Below, one piece after another: positions 43,191 to 51,235 of a stretch of DNA of 64,000 nt; the first letter of the stretch is position 1, and each line of letters begins with the position of its first letter. The DNA is from Marinibacterium sp050389775 (GTDB lineage Bacteria > Pseudomonadota > Alphaproteobacteria > Rhodobacterales > Rhodobacteraceae): assembly GCF_050389775.1 (NCBI RefSeq), contig NZ_CP177144.1:2108001-2172000 (forward strand). Direction: 5' to 3'. A program made the position numbers and the translations under genes. The notes under the pieces are model-generated. The model searched no databases. It saw only the letters and a program-made list of their open reading frames with translations, and had not been told where the DNA came from.

Positions 43191-44498
43191 TCAGGTCACC
43201 AGCCGCAACTGTTGCCGCGGCGCCGCTGTGCCGGATTTCAGCGCGTCATAGGGGTCTTCGGGGCCGAGCATCATGTCGACGACCTGGCGCAGCAGCTGGC
43301 GGCGCCCGCGGGCCGAGTAATAGCCGCCGGGAAGCTGGCTGGTTTCAAGCAGATAGCGGCGATAATCCTTGTAGGCCCGGGTGTCGGGCCGCGAGGCCGA
43401 GCCGAAGAAGGCGGCCAGGGGCTGCGACGAGACGAACTCGGGCTTGGCATAGACGGCCTTGCCGAAGACCCTGAGCGGAATGCCGCGCCAGAGCACCTGC
43501 TGGCCGGCGGTGGAATTGACCGTCACGGCAGTGCGGGCATCGTTGAGCAGCTGGGCCAGCTTGCCACCGCGCACGTAATGCACCCGCCCGGCGATGCCGT
43601 GGCGGTCGGCCAGCTCCCGCACCAGCCGGCGGATCGGCACCCGGCCGTCTTCCAGCGGATGGGCCTTGACGACCAGGTGGTGATGGCGCGGTGCCCCGGC
43701 GGCAAAGCCTTCGATGACCTCTTCAAGGAATTCCGACATCGAGGTGAAGGGCGAGTGTTCCTGGAACGAGCTGTCGTGTTCGAGCTGGAGCAGGGCCAGG
43801 TGGTAGGGAAAGCCGCCCCGGCGGATGCGCCACGTGGCCGCCCGGCGGTCGGCGGCATGGGCGGGGATCAACAGGAAGCGTTGCAGGTAGAGCTGGAATT
43901 CGCGGGTGACGGGCAGGGCGCGGTGCGGGCGGAAATTGCGGTAGTCGCCGTTCCGGAACATGACGAACCAATGGTAGAGCGCGCCGTAGAACATGTGCTC
44001 GCGCATGTCGCCCCAATGGGCCGGGGGCAGGGGAGCTTCCATGTCGGACCGGGCCAGGGCCGCCTGCATATCGGCGACCGACATGTCGATCAGCCGGGAA
44101 TTGCCGTTCGACCCGCCGCGTTCATAGGTCACCCAATAGGGCCGCATGTAGCCTTCTTCGAAGACATGCACCGTCAGGCCGCGGGCGCGGGCGATGCGCA
44201 CGGCCTGGGCATGGACCGGCCGGGTGTCGCCATAGAGCACGATATCGGTGATGCCGCGGGCGTCGAGCAGGGCGGTGAAGCTGGCGGCCCAATCCTCGGG
44301 CGTGCCGCGATAGGGGATATAGCTGGCGCGGTCGAACCAGAAGGCCCGGTCGCCGGCATTGAACCCGACCCGCCAGGTGGCGCAGCCGGCGGCGCGCAGC
44401 ATCTTGCCCAGCTGGTGGAAGAAGGGCCCGTGGGGGCCCTGCAGGAACAGGAAGATCCGCGATGTCGGGTTCGGGTTGTACATCGGTGTCTCGCGCAT
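43191..44498 (-). CDS. kpsS: Capsule polysaccharide beta-Kdo transferase KpsS
   Basis: A 435-residue protein with KpsS features: IFLFLQGPHGPFFHQLGKML at the N-terminus, the VHVFEEGYMRPYWVTYERGG motif, VVKAHPLEDG and VTVNSTAGQQVLWRGIPLRV. KpsS adds the first Kdo to lysophosphatidylglycerol, and KpsC then extends. ATG 44483 (MYNPNPTS) is an alternative start. First gene of the kps unit; it is divergent from ribE, with ~280 bp between that should hold promoters for both. Confidence 0.9.
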   Translation of the reverse strand: MRETPMYNPNPTSRIFLFLQGPHGPFFHQLGKMLRAAGCATWRVGFNAGDRAFWFDRASYIPYRGTPEDWAASFTALLDARGITDIVLYGDTRPVHAQAVRIARARGLTVHVFEEGYMRPYWVTYERGGSNGNSRLIDMSVADMQAALARSDMEAPLPPAHWGDMREHMFYGALYHWFVMFRNGDYRNFRPHRALPVTREFQLYLQRFLLIPAHAADRRAATWRIRRGGFPYHLALLQLEHDSSFQEHSPFTSMSEFLEEVIEGFAAGAPRHHHLVVKAHPLEDGRVPIRRLVRELADRHGIAGRVHYVRGGKLAQLLNDARTAVTVNSTAGQQVLWRGIPLRVFGKAVYAKPEFVSSQPLAAFFGSASRPDTRAYKDYRRYLLETSQLPGGYYSARGRRQLLRQVVDMMLGPEDPYDALKSGTAAPRQQLRLVT

Positions 44499-44776
44499 GA
44501 CGGGGCGTCACGGCAGCAGTATAATGCACCTGTGGACAAAGTAAGGCCAAAAGGTGTCGATCGTCCTGCCGGGCCTTGTGGAGCGGGCCGGGGCGGTCTA
44601 GCCCTTGGGGGAACCGGCATCCGGTCGGCCCCGGGGTGGGGCCGGCGCGCGGGCCGCGGACCGAATCGGGCGCAGGGGGTATCCAGGCAGGGTATCCAGG
44701 GCGCATCGGACGCGGAGCGCGACCCCGGCCCGGGCGGAACATCGCAGCATGGCTGCAGGAAGATTGGGGAAGACAC

Positions 44777-45370
44777 ATGTTCACCGGCATCGTCACCGAC
44801 ATCGGCACCGTGACCGCCCTGGAGCAGGGCGGCGACCTGACCGCGCGGATTGCCACGGCCTATGACACGGGCGGCATCGACATCGGGGCGTCGATCTCTT
44901 CGGACGGGGTCTGCCTGACCGTCGTGGCCCTGGGCCCGGATTGGTACGAGGTGCAGGTCTCGGCCGAGACGGTGAGCAAGACCAACCTGGGCGCCTGGGC
45001 CGTGGGCCGGCGGGTCAACCTGGAACGCGCGCTGAAGGTGGGCGACGAACTGGGCGGCCATATCGTGTCGGGCCATGTGGACGGCGTGGCCGAGGTGGTG
45101 TCGATCGAGGACGAGGGGGACAGCACGCGGATCGCTTTCCGCGCGCCCGAGCCGCTGGCGAAGTTCATCGCGCCCAAGGGGTCGGTGGCGCTGAACGGCA
45201 CGTCGCTGACGGTCAACGACGTGCAGGGCGCGATTTTCGGCATCAATGTCATCCCGCATACCAAGCAGGTGACAACCTGGGGCGACGTGGCCGTGGGCGA
45301 CGCGATCAACCTGGAGATCGACACGCTGGCGCGCTACGTGGCGCGGCTGGCCGAGGCGGGGGCTGAATGA
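44777..45370 (+). CDS. ribE: Riboflavin synthase, alpha subunit
   Basis: A 197-residue protein with two lumazine-binding repeats. The canonical start MFTGIVTDIGTV and the motifs VNLERALKVGDELGGHIVSG and SVALNGTSLTVNDV are present. It dismutates two lumazine molecules to riboflavin. ATG 44777 is chosen because every homologue begins with MFTGI. It overlaps the next small gene by 4 bp (ATGA). Confidence 0.95.
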   Translation: MFTGIVTDIGTVTALEQGGDLTARIATAYDTGGIDIGASISSDGVCLTVVALGPDWYEVQVSAETVSKTNLGAWAVGRRVNLERALKVGDELGGHIVSGHVDGVAEVVSIEDEGDSTRIAFRAPEPLAKFIAPKGSVALNGTSLTVNDVQGAIFGINVIPHTKQVTTWGDVAVGDAINLEIDTLARYVARLAEAGAE

Positions 45371-45978
45371 TGGCGACGGACAGGGAAAAGACCGTGGGCA
45401 AGACCGGCGGGCTGGCCGGGATCGGCCACAACCAGGGGCCGGCGATGGACCGGGGCGTGACCTGGCGGACCTACCAGTGGAAGAAGGCCCGCCAGGAGCT
45501 GATGCCCAAGACGATCCCGCTCTTCGTGGTCAAGATGCGGGTGCGGCGGGCGGCCGAGCTGGGCATGGATTACGCGACCTATGCCAAATGCCGGCAGGCG
45601 ACGGGCCATGACATCCTGGCGCTGCTGTTCTCGTCGAACGCGCTGCGGGTGATCGGGCCGGGCGCCGAGATGCCCGATGCCGAGGCGCGCGCGCTGGAAC
45701 AGGTCCGGGCGGCGAAGAAACTGACCCTGGTGCACCGGCCGAAGGAACCCGGAGCGGTGTTGCAGGCCAACCCGGTGCTGGACGCGGCCGGCGCGGCGCC
45801 GCGGTTCACCGACAGCTGGGCGCAGATGCGCGACCAGGTCCGGGGCTTTATCCGCGCGCAGGCGCTGCCGGCGCGGCAGGTGCTGATCATCGGGGATGCG
45901 CCGCTGGAGGCCGAGTGGAGCACGGCGGCCCAGGCCTGTGGCTATCTGCCGTCGGCCGAGTATTTCACCCACCAGTGA
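45367..45978 (+). CDS. Conserved hypothetical protein inside the rib operon
   Basis: A 203-residue soluble protein. The N-terminus carries a GIGHNQGPAM motif that recurs in unrelated alphaproteobacterial proteins, then TWRTYQWKKARQELMPKTIP, a segment rich in basic residues. The C-terminal third may have a small alpha/beta fold (ARQVLIIGDAPLEAEWSTAA). No catalytic motif is evident. Translational coupling to ribE and position before ribB suggest it travels with riboflavin genes, but a role in the pathway is not shown. Confidence 0.68.
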   Translation: MMATDREKTVGKTGGLAGIGHNQGPAMDRGVTWRTYQWKKARQELMPKTIPLFVVKMRVRRAAELGMDYATYAKCRQATGHDILALLFSSNALRVIGPGAEMPDAEARALEQVRAAKKLTLVHRPKEPGAVLQANPVLDAAGAAPRFTDSWAQMRDQVRGFIRAQALPARQVLIIGDAPLEAEWSTAAQACGYLPSAEYFTHQ

Positions 45979-46224
45979 TCCGGCGCCCCTGCCCGGACGG
46001 GGCGGGGGATGGCCGATGGCCGGCCGGATATTTGAGAAGAGAAAGAAGCAGGGGCGCGGCGCGGATGAGGCGGCCGCGCCCCTGTCATGTGTGGCGGGAT
46101 GTTTGGCCTGACAGGTCGCGGACGGCCGGGATGGGCGCAGGGGCACAGGAACGGTGCGTCCCGGCCACTGGTCATCCGCGTCCCGAGAGGGTATCTGCTG
46201 GGGCGATTGGTGAAAGGCATGCCC
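45979..46224 (+). promoter_or_regulatory. Structured leader before ribB
   Basis: The gap holds a 12-bp perfect inverted repeat, CAGGGGCGCGGC (46048-46059) with GCCGCGCCCCTG (46072-46083). Ahead of it is GGATATTTGAGAAGAG, a 3' element related to those at 20520 and 59575. These could end upstream transcription. I looked for the FMN riboswitch consensus and did not find it. Confidence 0.4.
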
Positions 46225-47346
46225 ATGAGCTTTGAGACCCCGGGTCCTGTGGAACAGGATTGGCGCGACGCGATCTCCTCGATCGAGGAGATCATCGAAG
46301 ATGCCCGCAACGGGCGGATGTTCATCCTGGTGGACCACGAGGATCGCGAGAACGAAGGCGACCTGGTCATTCCCGCCCAGATGGCCACGCCCGAGGCCAT
46401 CAACTTCATGGCCACCCATGGCCGCGGGCTGATCTGCCTGTCGCTGCCCGGCGAGCGGATCGACGCGCTGGGGCTGGGGCTGATGTCGACGAACAATTCC
46501 TCGCGCCACGAGACGGCCTTTACCGTGTCGATCGAGGCCCGCGAGGGCGTGTCGACGGGCATTTCGGCCCATGACCGGGCGCGGACCGTGGCCGTGGCCA
46601 TCGACGCGGGCAAGGGCCCGGCCGATATCGCCACGCCGGGCCATGTCTTTCCGCTGCGCGCGCGCGATGGCGGCGTGCTGGTGCGGGCCGGCCATACCGA
46701 GGCGGCGGTCGACATTTCGCGGCTGGCCGGGCTGAACCCTTCGGGCGTGATCTGCGAGATCATGAACGAGGACGGCACCATGGCCCGTCTGCCCGACCTG
46801 ATCGCCTTTGCCCAGAAACACGGGCTGAAGATCGGCACGATTTCCGACCTGATTGCCTATCGCCGCAAGAACGACAACCTGGTCCGCCTGTCGGAGCGCA
46901 AGACCATCGAAAGCGCCCATGGCGGCCAGTGGGACCTGCGCATCTTCACCGACCAGACCAAGGGCGCCGAGCATATCGCGCTGGTCATGGGCGACATTAC
47001 CACCGAGGAACCGGTGCCCGTGCGGATGCATGTGCTGGACCCGATGCGCGACATCGTCGGGGTCTGCGGGGCCGAGAGGGCCAGCGAGTTCGCCGATGCC
47101 ATGGCCACGATTGCCGAGGAAGGCCGGGGCGTTGTCGTCCTGCTGCGCGACCTGACCATGAAGCTGGCCGACCAGAGCGACGTGTCGCCCCAGACGCTGC
47201 GCCAATACGGGCTGGGCGCCCAGATCCTGACCTCGCTGGGCCTGTCGAAAATGGTCCTGCTGACCAATTCGCCGGCGCCCAATGTCGTCGGCCTCGAAGC
47301 CTACGGGCTGGAAATCACGGGCACGCGCCCCATCGCAAAGGACTGA
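46225..47346 (+). CDS. ribB: 3,4-dihydroxy-2-butanone-4-phosphate synthase with inactive GCHII-like domain (RibBX type)
   Basis: A 373-residue two-domain protein. The N-terminal ~210 residues are RibB, with DHEDRENEGDLVIPA, THGRGLICLSL, GISAHDRARTV, GHVFPLRAR and HTEAAVDISRLAGL. The C-terminal domain has the shape of GTP cyclohydrolase II, but the zinc site normally reading C-x10-C-x-C is lost (HVLDPMRDIVGVCG). So only the butanone-phosphate step should be catalysed. This layout is the known RibBX type. ATG 46225 is preferred because GAAAGG lies 7 bp before it. ribH follows after 5 bp. Confidence 0.92.
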   Translation: MSFETPGPVEQDWRDAISSIEEIIEDARNGRMFILVDHEDRENEGDLVIPAQMATPEAINFMATHGRGLICLSLPGERIDALGLGLMSTNNSSRHETAFTVSIEAREGVSTGISAHDRARTVAVAIDAGKGPADIATPGHVFPLRARDGGVLVRAGHTEAAVDISRLAGLNPSGVICEIMNEDGTMARLPDLIAFAQKHGLKIGTISDLIAYRRKNDNLVRLSERKTIESAHGGQWDLRIFTDQTKGAEHIALVMGDITTEEPVPVRMHVLDPMRDIVGVCGAERASEFADAMATIAEEGRGVVVLLRDLTMKLADQSDVSPQTLRQYGLGAQILTSLGLSKMVLLTNSPAPNVVGLEAYGLEITGTRPIAKD

Positions 47347-47351
47347 CCGCC

Positions 47352-47882
47352 ATGGCCGGATCGGAAACCCATTACACCCTGCCGCGCCCGTCCTTCGACG
47401 AGGCGCCCCGGGTGCTGATCGTCGTGGCGCCCTATTACAAGGACATCGCCGACAACCTCATCGCCGGCGCCCGGGCCGAGATCGAGGCCGCGGGCGGCAC
47501 GGCCGAGCTGGCCGAAGTGCCCGGCGCGCTGGAAATCCCCACGGCCATCGGCATGGCCGCGCGGCTGTGCGACTATGACGCCTATGTCGCCCTGGGCTGC
47601 GTGATCCGCGGCGAGACAACCCATTACGACACGGTCTGCAACGACAGCAGCCGGGCGATCCAGCTGATGGGCCTGCAGGGCCTGTGCATCGGCAACGGCA
47701 TCCTGACCGTCGAAAACCGCGACCAGGCCGTGGTGCGGGCCGATCCGGCCGACCAGAACAAGGGCGGCGGCGCGGCGGCTGCGGCCTTGCATCTTCTGGC
47801 GTTGAGCCGTAAGTGGGGCGATCGCTCCAAGGGTGTCGGCTTCAAGATGTCCGCGGGCGATTTCCTTTCTTCCGACCGCTGA
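47352..47882 (+). CDS. ribH: 6,7-dimethyl-8-ribityllumazine synthase
   Basis: A 176-residue protein that condenses the butanone phosphate made by RibB with the pyrimidine made by RibD. The core shows VLIVVAPYYKDIADNLIAGA, EVPGALEIPTAIGMAA and GCVIRGETTHYDTVCNDSSR with the catalytic His. It lies 5 bp after ribB and 15 bp before nusB, so the three are co-transcribed. ATG 47352 fits the family start. Confidence 0.95.
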   Translation: MAGSETHYTLPRPSFDEAPRVLIVVAPYYKDIADNLIAGARAEIEAAGGTAELAEVPGALEIPTAIGMAARLCDYDAYVALGCVIRGETTHYDTVCNDSSRAIQLMGLQGLCIGNGILTVENRDQAVVRADPADQNKGGGAAAAALHLLALSRKWGDRSKGVGFKMSAGDFLSSDR

Positions 47883-47897
47883 GATCCGATCCGTCCG

Positions 47898-48380
47898 ATG
47901 AGTGCAGATACCCCCGCCATTTCCGGCAACCAGAAGCGCAAGATGAAATCCGCCGCCCGGCTTTATGCCGTGCAAGCCCTGTTCCAGATGGAGCATTCCG
48001 GGCAATCGACCCGGCAGGTGGTCAAGGAATTCCTCGATTACCGATTCGGCGCGACCTATGACGGGGACGAGCTGATGGAAGGCGATGCAGACCTCTTCCG
48101 CCGGACGATCGAAGATGCGGTCAATTTCCAGGCGAGCATCGACCAGATGACCGACCGGGCGCTGGTGGCCAAGTGGCCGATCGGGCGGATCGACCCGACG
48201 CTGCGCGGGCTGTTCCGGGCCGCCGGGGCCGAGCTGAGCCAGGCCGACACGCCGCCCAAGGTGGTGATCAGCGAATATGTCGACATTGCCCGGGCGTTCT
48301 TTCCCGAGGGCAAGGAAGCCAGTTTCGTGAACGCGGTGCTGGACCACATGGCGCGCGAGGCCCGGCCCGAGGCGTTCTGA
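47898..48380 (+). CDS. nusB: Transcription antitermination factor NusB
   Basis: A 160-residue all-helical RNA-binding protein of the rRNA antitermination complex. Typical segments are KMKSAARLYAVQALFQMEHS, TLRGLFRAAGAEL and VVISEYVDIARAFFPEGKEA, ending with V-N-A-V-L-D. The ribH-nusB order is one of the best-conserved gene pairs in bacteria, which supports both calls. Confidence 0.95.
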   Translation: MSADTPAISGNQKRKMKSAARLYAVQALFQMEHSGQSTRQVVKEFLDYRFGATYDGDELMEGDADLFRRTIEDAVNFQASIDQMTDRALVAKWPIGRIDPTLRGLFRAAGAELSQADTPPKVVISEYVDIARAFFPEGKEASFVNAVLDHMAREARPEAF

Positions 48381-48625
48381 AGCCGCCGGCCCGGGGGGCG
48401 GTTGGGGCACGCGGGGGCCGTATCGGGGGAAAATCCCGACGCGCCCCGGCTTGGCCCGCGTTTCTGCCGAAATGTCATCGAAAATTCAGCGCATCGCGCC
48501 GCCGGGCGCCTGCCCGGCAGGCAGGGGCGGAGCGTCGGGCGGCGGTATATGGCCGCGCCCGGGCGGTCGGGGCTGGACCATGGCCGCAGGCGTGCTACCC
48601 TTGCCGGATCAGAGGGGAAAGCATC

Positions 48626-48955
48626 ATGCCTGAACTGATCAAGACCTACCTTCGTCAATGCGCCATCGGCTTCGGCATCGCCGCGGTCTTCGTGACCCTG
48701 CTGCTGGGGTTCAACGTCGCCAACCTGCGCGGGCTGATCTTCGGCTCGGACATCGGCCTGCTGGCGCTGTTCATGCTGTGGTTCTTCAACGGCATCGTCT
48801 TTGCCGGGGTGCAGTTCGGCATCTACGTCATGTCCATGGCCGAACGCGACGACAACGGCCGGGGCATGGGCATTCCCGATTACCTGCCGGTCCGCGTCCG
48901 GGCCGAGCGGGCGCGCACGCCGCTGAACCGCGCGATGCAGCGCCGCGATCGCTGA
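48626..48955 (+). CDS. Small membrane protein of unknown function
   Basis: A 109-residue protein with two transmembrane helices (AIGFGIAAVFVTLLLGFNVA; IGLLALFMLWFFNGIVFAGV) and a basic cytoplasmic tail (RVRAERARTPLNRAMQRR). ATG 48626 follows GAGGGGAAAG. It lies 245 bp after nusB; the gap has only GC-rich hairpins. No family function is known to me, although similar short proteins occur in Rhodobacterales. Confidence 0.65.
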   Translation: MPELIKTYLRQCAIGFGIAAVFVTLLLGFNVANLRGLIFGSDIGLLALFMLWFFNGIVFAGVQFGIYVMSMAERDDNGRGMGIPDYLPVRVRAERARTPLNRAMQRRDR

Positions 48956-49051
48956 CACTGGCGCGCCCCGCCGTGAGGTGGGGCAAGCGCCGGCCCGCGA
49001 CATGGCCCGACCTCGGGCGTATGTCGGCCGGATGCGGCGCATGGGACCCCA

Positions 49052-49372
49052 ATGAAGACCCTCCTGTTTTTCGTGATCTACCTGGGCAACCTGGTGGTCG
49101 CCCCGCTGGGCCCCTGGGTGCTGGCCCTGTTCGGCGCGGTGATTCTGGCCGATCTGCGGCTGGGCCGCGATGACCGGGCGGCGCGGGTCTTTGGCCAGCT
49201 TCAGGTGCTGGGCCTGGTGATCGGATGGTTCTTCACGACCTTTACCTTCCGCCACATGGACGTGGCCGGGCCTTGGGCCTGGGCGCTTGTCGTGGGGCTG
49301 TGGGCGGTGGCCGTTGTCCTGTTTCACGCCTGGTGGCTCTGGACGCGGCGCCGGGTTCTGGCCACAGGTTGA
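49052..49372 (+). CDS. Small polytopic membrane protein of unknown function
   Basis: A 106-residue protein with three hydrophobic segments (about residues 3-33, 50-65 and 75-95) separated by RLGRDDRAAR and TFRHMDVAG loops. No motif identifies it. It lies 96 bp after another small membrane protein gene on the same strand and could share its transcript. Confidence 0.6.
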   Translation: MKTLLFFVIYLGNLVVAPLGPWVLALFGAVILADLRLGRDDRAARVFGQLQVLGLVIGWFFTTFTFRHMDVAGPWAWALVVGLWAVAVVLFHAWWLWTRRRVLATG

Positions 49373-49752
49373 GGCTGCTGCACCGTCCGGCAGGTTCGGT
49401 CAGGCCAAGGCGTCGACCACGTGATGCCGGCCACGCCTGCGTCAGGCCAGCGCGGTCAAGCGGGTGCGACCGGGAAAGCGTGATCAGGCACAAGCGGGCC
49501 AACATCATCAGGCCAAAATGATCGGAAAAGTGCGACGGGGGACCACCACAACCGTGCGGTTCTCTCATTCCCGAGGACCTGTATATACAGGTGGGCACCA
49601 GGTAACTAGACCAGGGCCTAGACAGAGCCAGCTCCCTCGGAATTGCTTAAGGCCACCGGAATGTACCCGTCCACAAGAAGGGCAGACCCCGTCGCCGGAT
49701 GAACCTAGTGTCGCGACGGCCCGGGAACAAGCCCCCCGGGGTGGTTGATTTT
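49373..49752. other. Intergenic region with a 16-bp palindrome
   Basis: No gene is supported here. The first half is GC-rich and irregular. At 49577-49592 lies the perfect palindrome ACCTGTATATACAGGT, about 190 bp before mmcB. The following ~150 bp are AT-richer than the surroundings and contain no clear promoter apart from the last 40 bp next to mmcB. Confidence 0.5.
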
Positions 49753-49767
49753 GTTCTCGTTTCGTTC
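49753..49767 (+). promoter_or_regulatory. LexA (SOS) box of mmcB
   Basis: GTTC-TCGTTTC-GTTC is an exact match to the alphaproteobacterial LexA site GTTC-N7-GTTC. It lies 12-26 bp before the mmcB start and overlaps the expected promoter (TTGATT at 49745, CATAAT at 49767), so LexA would block transcription until DNA damage. Confidence 0.85.
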
Positions 49768-49778
49768 ATAATTGCCCC

Positions 49779-50252
49779 ATGGACCAGCCCGCCGCCTTCG
49801 ATCCCGCCCCGACCCCGCTGATGCCGGGCCAGCTGCTGGCCCGCGGGGTCTGCCGCCACCTGGCCAGCCTGGGGCTTGTGACGGTCGAAGAGCTGGTGCC
49901 CACGCGCGGGCTGCGGGTGGACGTGATGGCGCTGGGGGCGAAGGGCGAGATCTGGGTGATCGAATGCAAATCCTCGCGCGCCGATTACATGAGCGACGGC
50001 AAGTGGCAGGGCTACCTGGAATGGTGCGACCGGTTCTTCTGGGCGGTCGACCAGGATTTCCCGACCGAGCTTCTGCCCGAGGGCACCGGGCTGATCATCG
50101 CCGATCAATATGATGCCGAGATCATCCGCATGGGTCCCGAAACCAGGCTGGCCCCGGCGCGGCGCAAGGTCATGATCCAGAAGTTCGCCACCCATGCCGC
50201 GCGGCGGCTGCAGGCCTTGCGCGATCCCGACATGGGGCTGGCCGGGTTCTGA
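49779..50252 (+). CDS. mmcB: MmcB family DNA repair protein
   Basis: A 157-residue PD-(D/E)XK nuclease-like protein. The core reads LRVDVMALGAKGEIWVIECK followed by SSRADYMSDGKWQGYLEWCD, giving the Asp and the E-x-K of the nuclease motif. In Caulobacter mmcB is an SOS gene needed for mitomycin C resistance. The LexA box directly upstream here matches that regulation. It stands alone on the plus strand. Confidence 0.9.
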   Translation: MDQPAAFDPAPTPLMPGQLLARGVCRHLASLGLVTVEELVPTRGLRVDVMALGAKGEIWVIECKSSRADYMSDGKWQGYLEWCDRFFWAVDQDFPTELLPEGTGLIIADQYDAEIIRMGPETRLAPARRKVMIQKFATHAARRLQALRDPDMGLAGF

Positions 50253-50335
50253 CAGGCCAGCCGATGACGGCTCCGGGGCGGTCCTGTCGTTTCAAACCGT
50301 GCCGGCATTGGCCCGGCACATGGCCGGGCCGGGGG

Positions 50336-50524
50336 TCAGCGCTTAACGCCCTCGGCGGCTGCCGCGGCGGCCAGGATCTCTTCGGCGATCTCGCGGGCCT
50401 CGTCGGGTTCGAAATCCATCGGGATCTCGACGCCGGGGGCTTCGATGAAAAGCCGGACCATGCCCTGGTCGGTCGGGCCGATCTGCAGGTTGGCTTCGAT
50501 GTCGCGTTCGGTGTTGATGCCCAT
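50336..50524 (-). CDS. DUF6324-type small protein
   Basis: A 62-residue acidic protein (MGINTERDIEANLQIGPTDQ, then VRLFIEAPGVEIPMDFEPDE and an Ala-rich helix). GGAGG lies 6 bp before the ATG at 50524. Its size and sequence fit a short family found in Rhodobacterales, which I believe is DUF6324; function unknown. It lies between mmcB and an acetyltransferase gene, on the opposite strand to both. Confidence 0.7.
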   Translation of the reverse strand: MGINTERDIEANLQIGPTDQGMVRLFIEAPGVEIPMDFEPDEAREIAEEILAAAAAAEGVKR

Positions 50525-50602
50525 GATGGCCTCCGTCGGATGACGGGACTGGCTAGCGGCTTCCGGCTTGAAACGCAAGCCGATCCGGGCTTGGCTGGCC
50601 GG

Positions 50603-51106
50603 ATGGACAGCGAGACGGACAGGACGGCCGAGATCGTGATCCGCGACATCCGCCCGGGCGACGTGCCCTGGCTGGTCGCGCGTCACCAGGCGCTTTATGC
50701 GCGCGACGAGGGATTCGACGACAGCTTCGGCCGGCTGGTCGCCGAGATCCTGGCCGATTTCATGGCCGGCCACGATGCGACCCGCGAGGCCGGCTGGATT
50801 GCCGAACGGGGCGGGCAGAGGCTGGGCAGCATCTTTTGCGTGCGGCTGGACGATCGGACGGCCAAGCTGCGCCTGTTCCTGCTGGTGCCCGAGGCCCGGG
50901 GCCACGGGCTGGGCCGCCGCCTTCTGCGCCACTGCATGGGATTCGCCCGGTCGGCGGGCTATGCGGGCATGCAGCTCTGGACCCATGAAAGCCACCGGGC
51001 GGCCTGCGCGCTCTATCGCGCGGAAGGCTGGCAGCTGGTCGACAGCCGGCCGGTGACCAGCTTTGGCGTGCCGCTGGTCGAACAGACCTGGCGGATGTCA
51101 TTTTAA
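50603..51106 (+). CDS. GNAT-family N-acetyltransferase
   Basis: A 167-residue protein with the GNAT fold: IRDIRPGDVPWLVARHQALY at the N-terminus, the acetyl-CoA-binding segment LFLLVPEARGHGLGRRLL (R-G-x-G-x-G/A variant) and C-terminal ESHRAACALYRAEGWQLVDS. It would transfer an acetyl group to an unknown amine. ATG 50603 gives the expected family start; an open frame further upstream overlaps the opposite small gene. tRNA-His follows 52 bp downstream. Confidence 0.82.
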   Translation: MDSETDRTAEIVIRDIRPGDVPWLVARHQALYARDEGFDDSFGRLVAEILADFMAGHDATREAGWIAERGGQRLGSIFCVRLDDRTAKLRLFLLVPEARGHGLGRRLLRHCMGFARSAGYAGMQLWTHESHRAACALYRAEGWQLVDSRPVTSFGVPLVEQTWRMSF

Positions 51107-51119
51107 CCCGGGAATCGAC

Positions 51120-51148
51120 TTGCAAAGGATCCCGGCCTTGGGTACACG
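51120..51148 (+). promoter_or_regulatory. Possible promoter of tRNA-His
   Basis: TTGCAA and TACACG are exactly 17 bases apart and end 10 bp before the tRNA gene. The -10 match is weak, and the distance requires a very short leader. Confidence 0.35.
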
Positions 51149-51158
51149 ACCCGCCAGT

Positions 51159-51235
51159 GCCGCCTTAGCTCAGTTGGTTAGAGCGCTGGATTGTGGATCC
51201 AGAGGTCCCCCGTTCAAGCCGGGGAGGCGGTACCA
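51159..51235 (+). tRNA. tRNA-His (anticodon GTG)
   Basis: A 77-nt cloverleaf with encoded CCA. Acceptor arms GCCGCCT/AGGCGGT pair; the stem CTGGA/TCCAG encloses TTGTGGA with anticodon GTG; the T-arm is CCCCG-TTCAAGC-CGGGG. Position 73 is A, not the usual C, and the base before G1 is T, so no G-1 is encoded. This is the atypical form known from some alphaproteobacteria. Confidence 0.95.

Noticed and set aside
45979..46224. FMN riboswitch in the ribB leader
   Set aside because: Strong hairpins exist, but the conserved RFN core (AGGGG...TTCCC...GCCCGCGAGC type blocks) could not be found.
49577..49592. Canonical lux box or LexA site
   Set aside because: The palindrome is 16 bp, shorter than a lux box, and does not match the alphaproteobacterial LexA consensus; no luxI/luxR gene is nearby.
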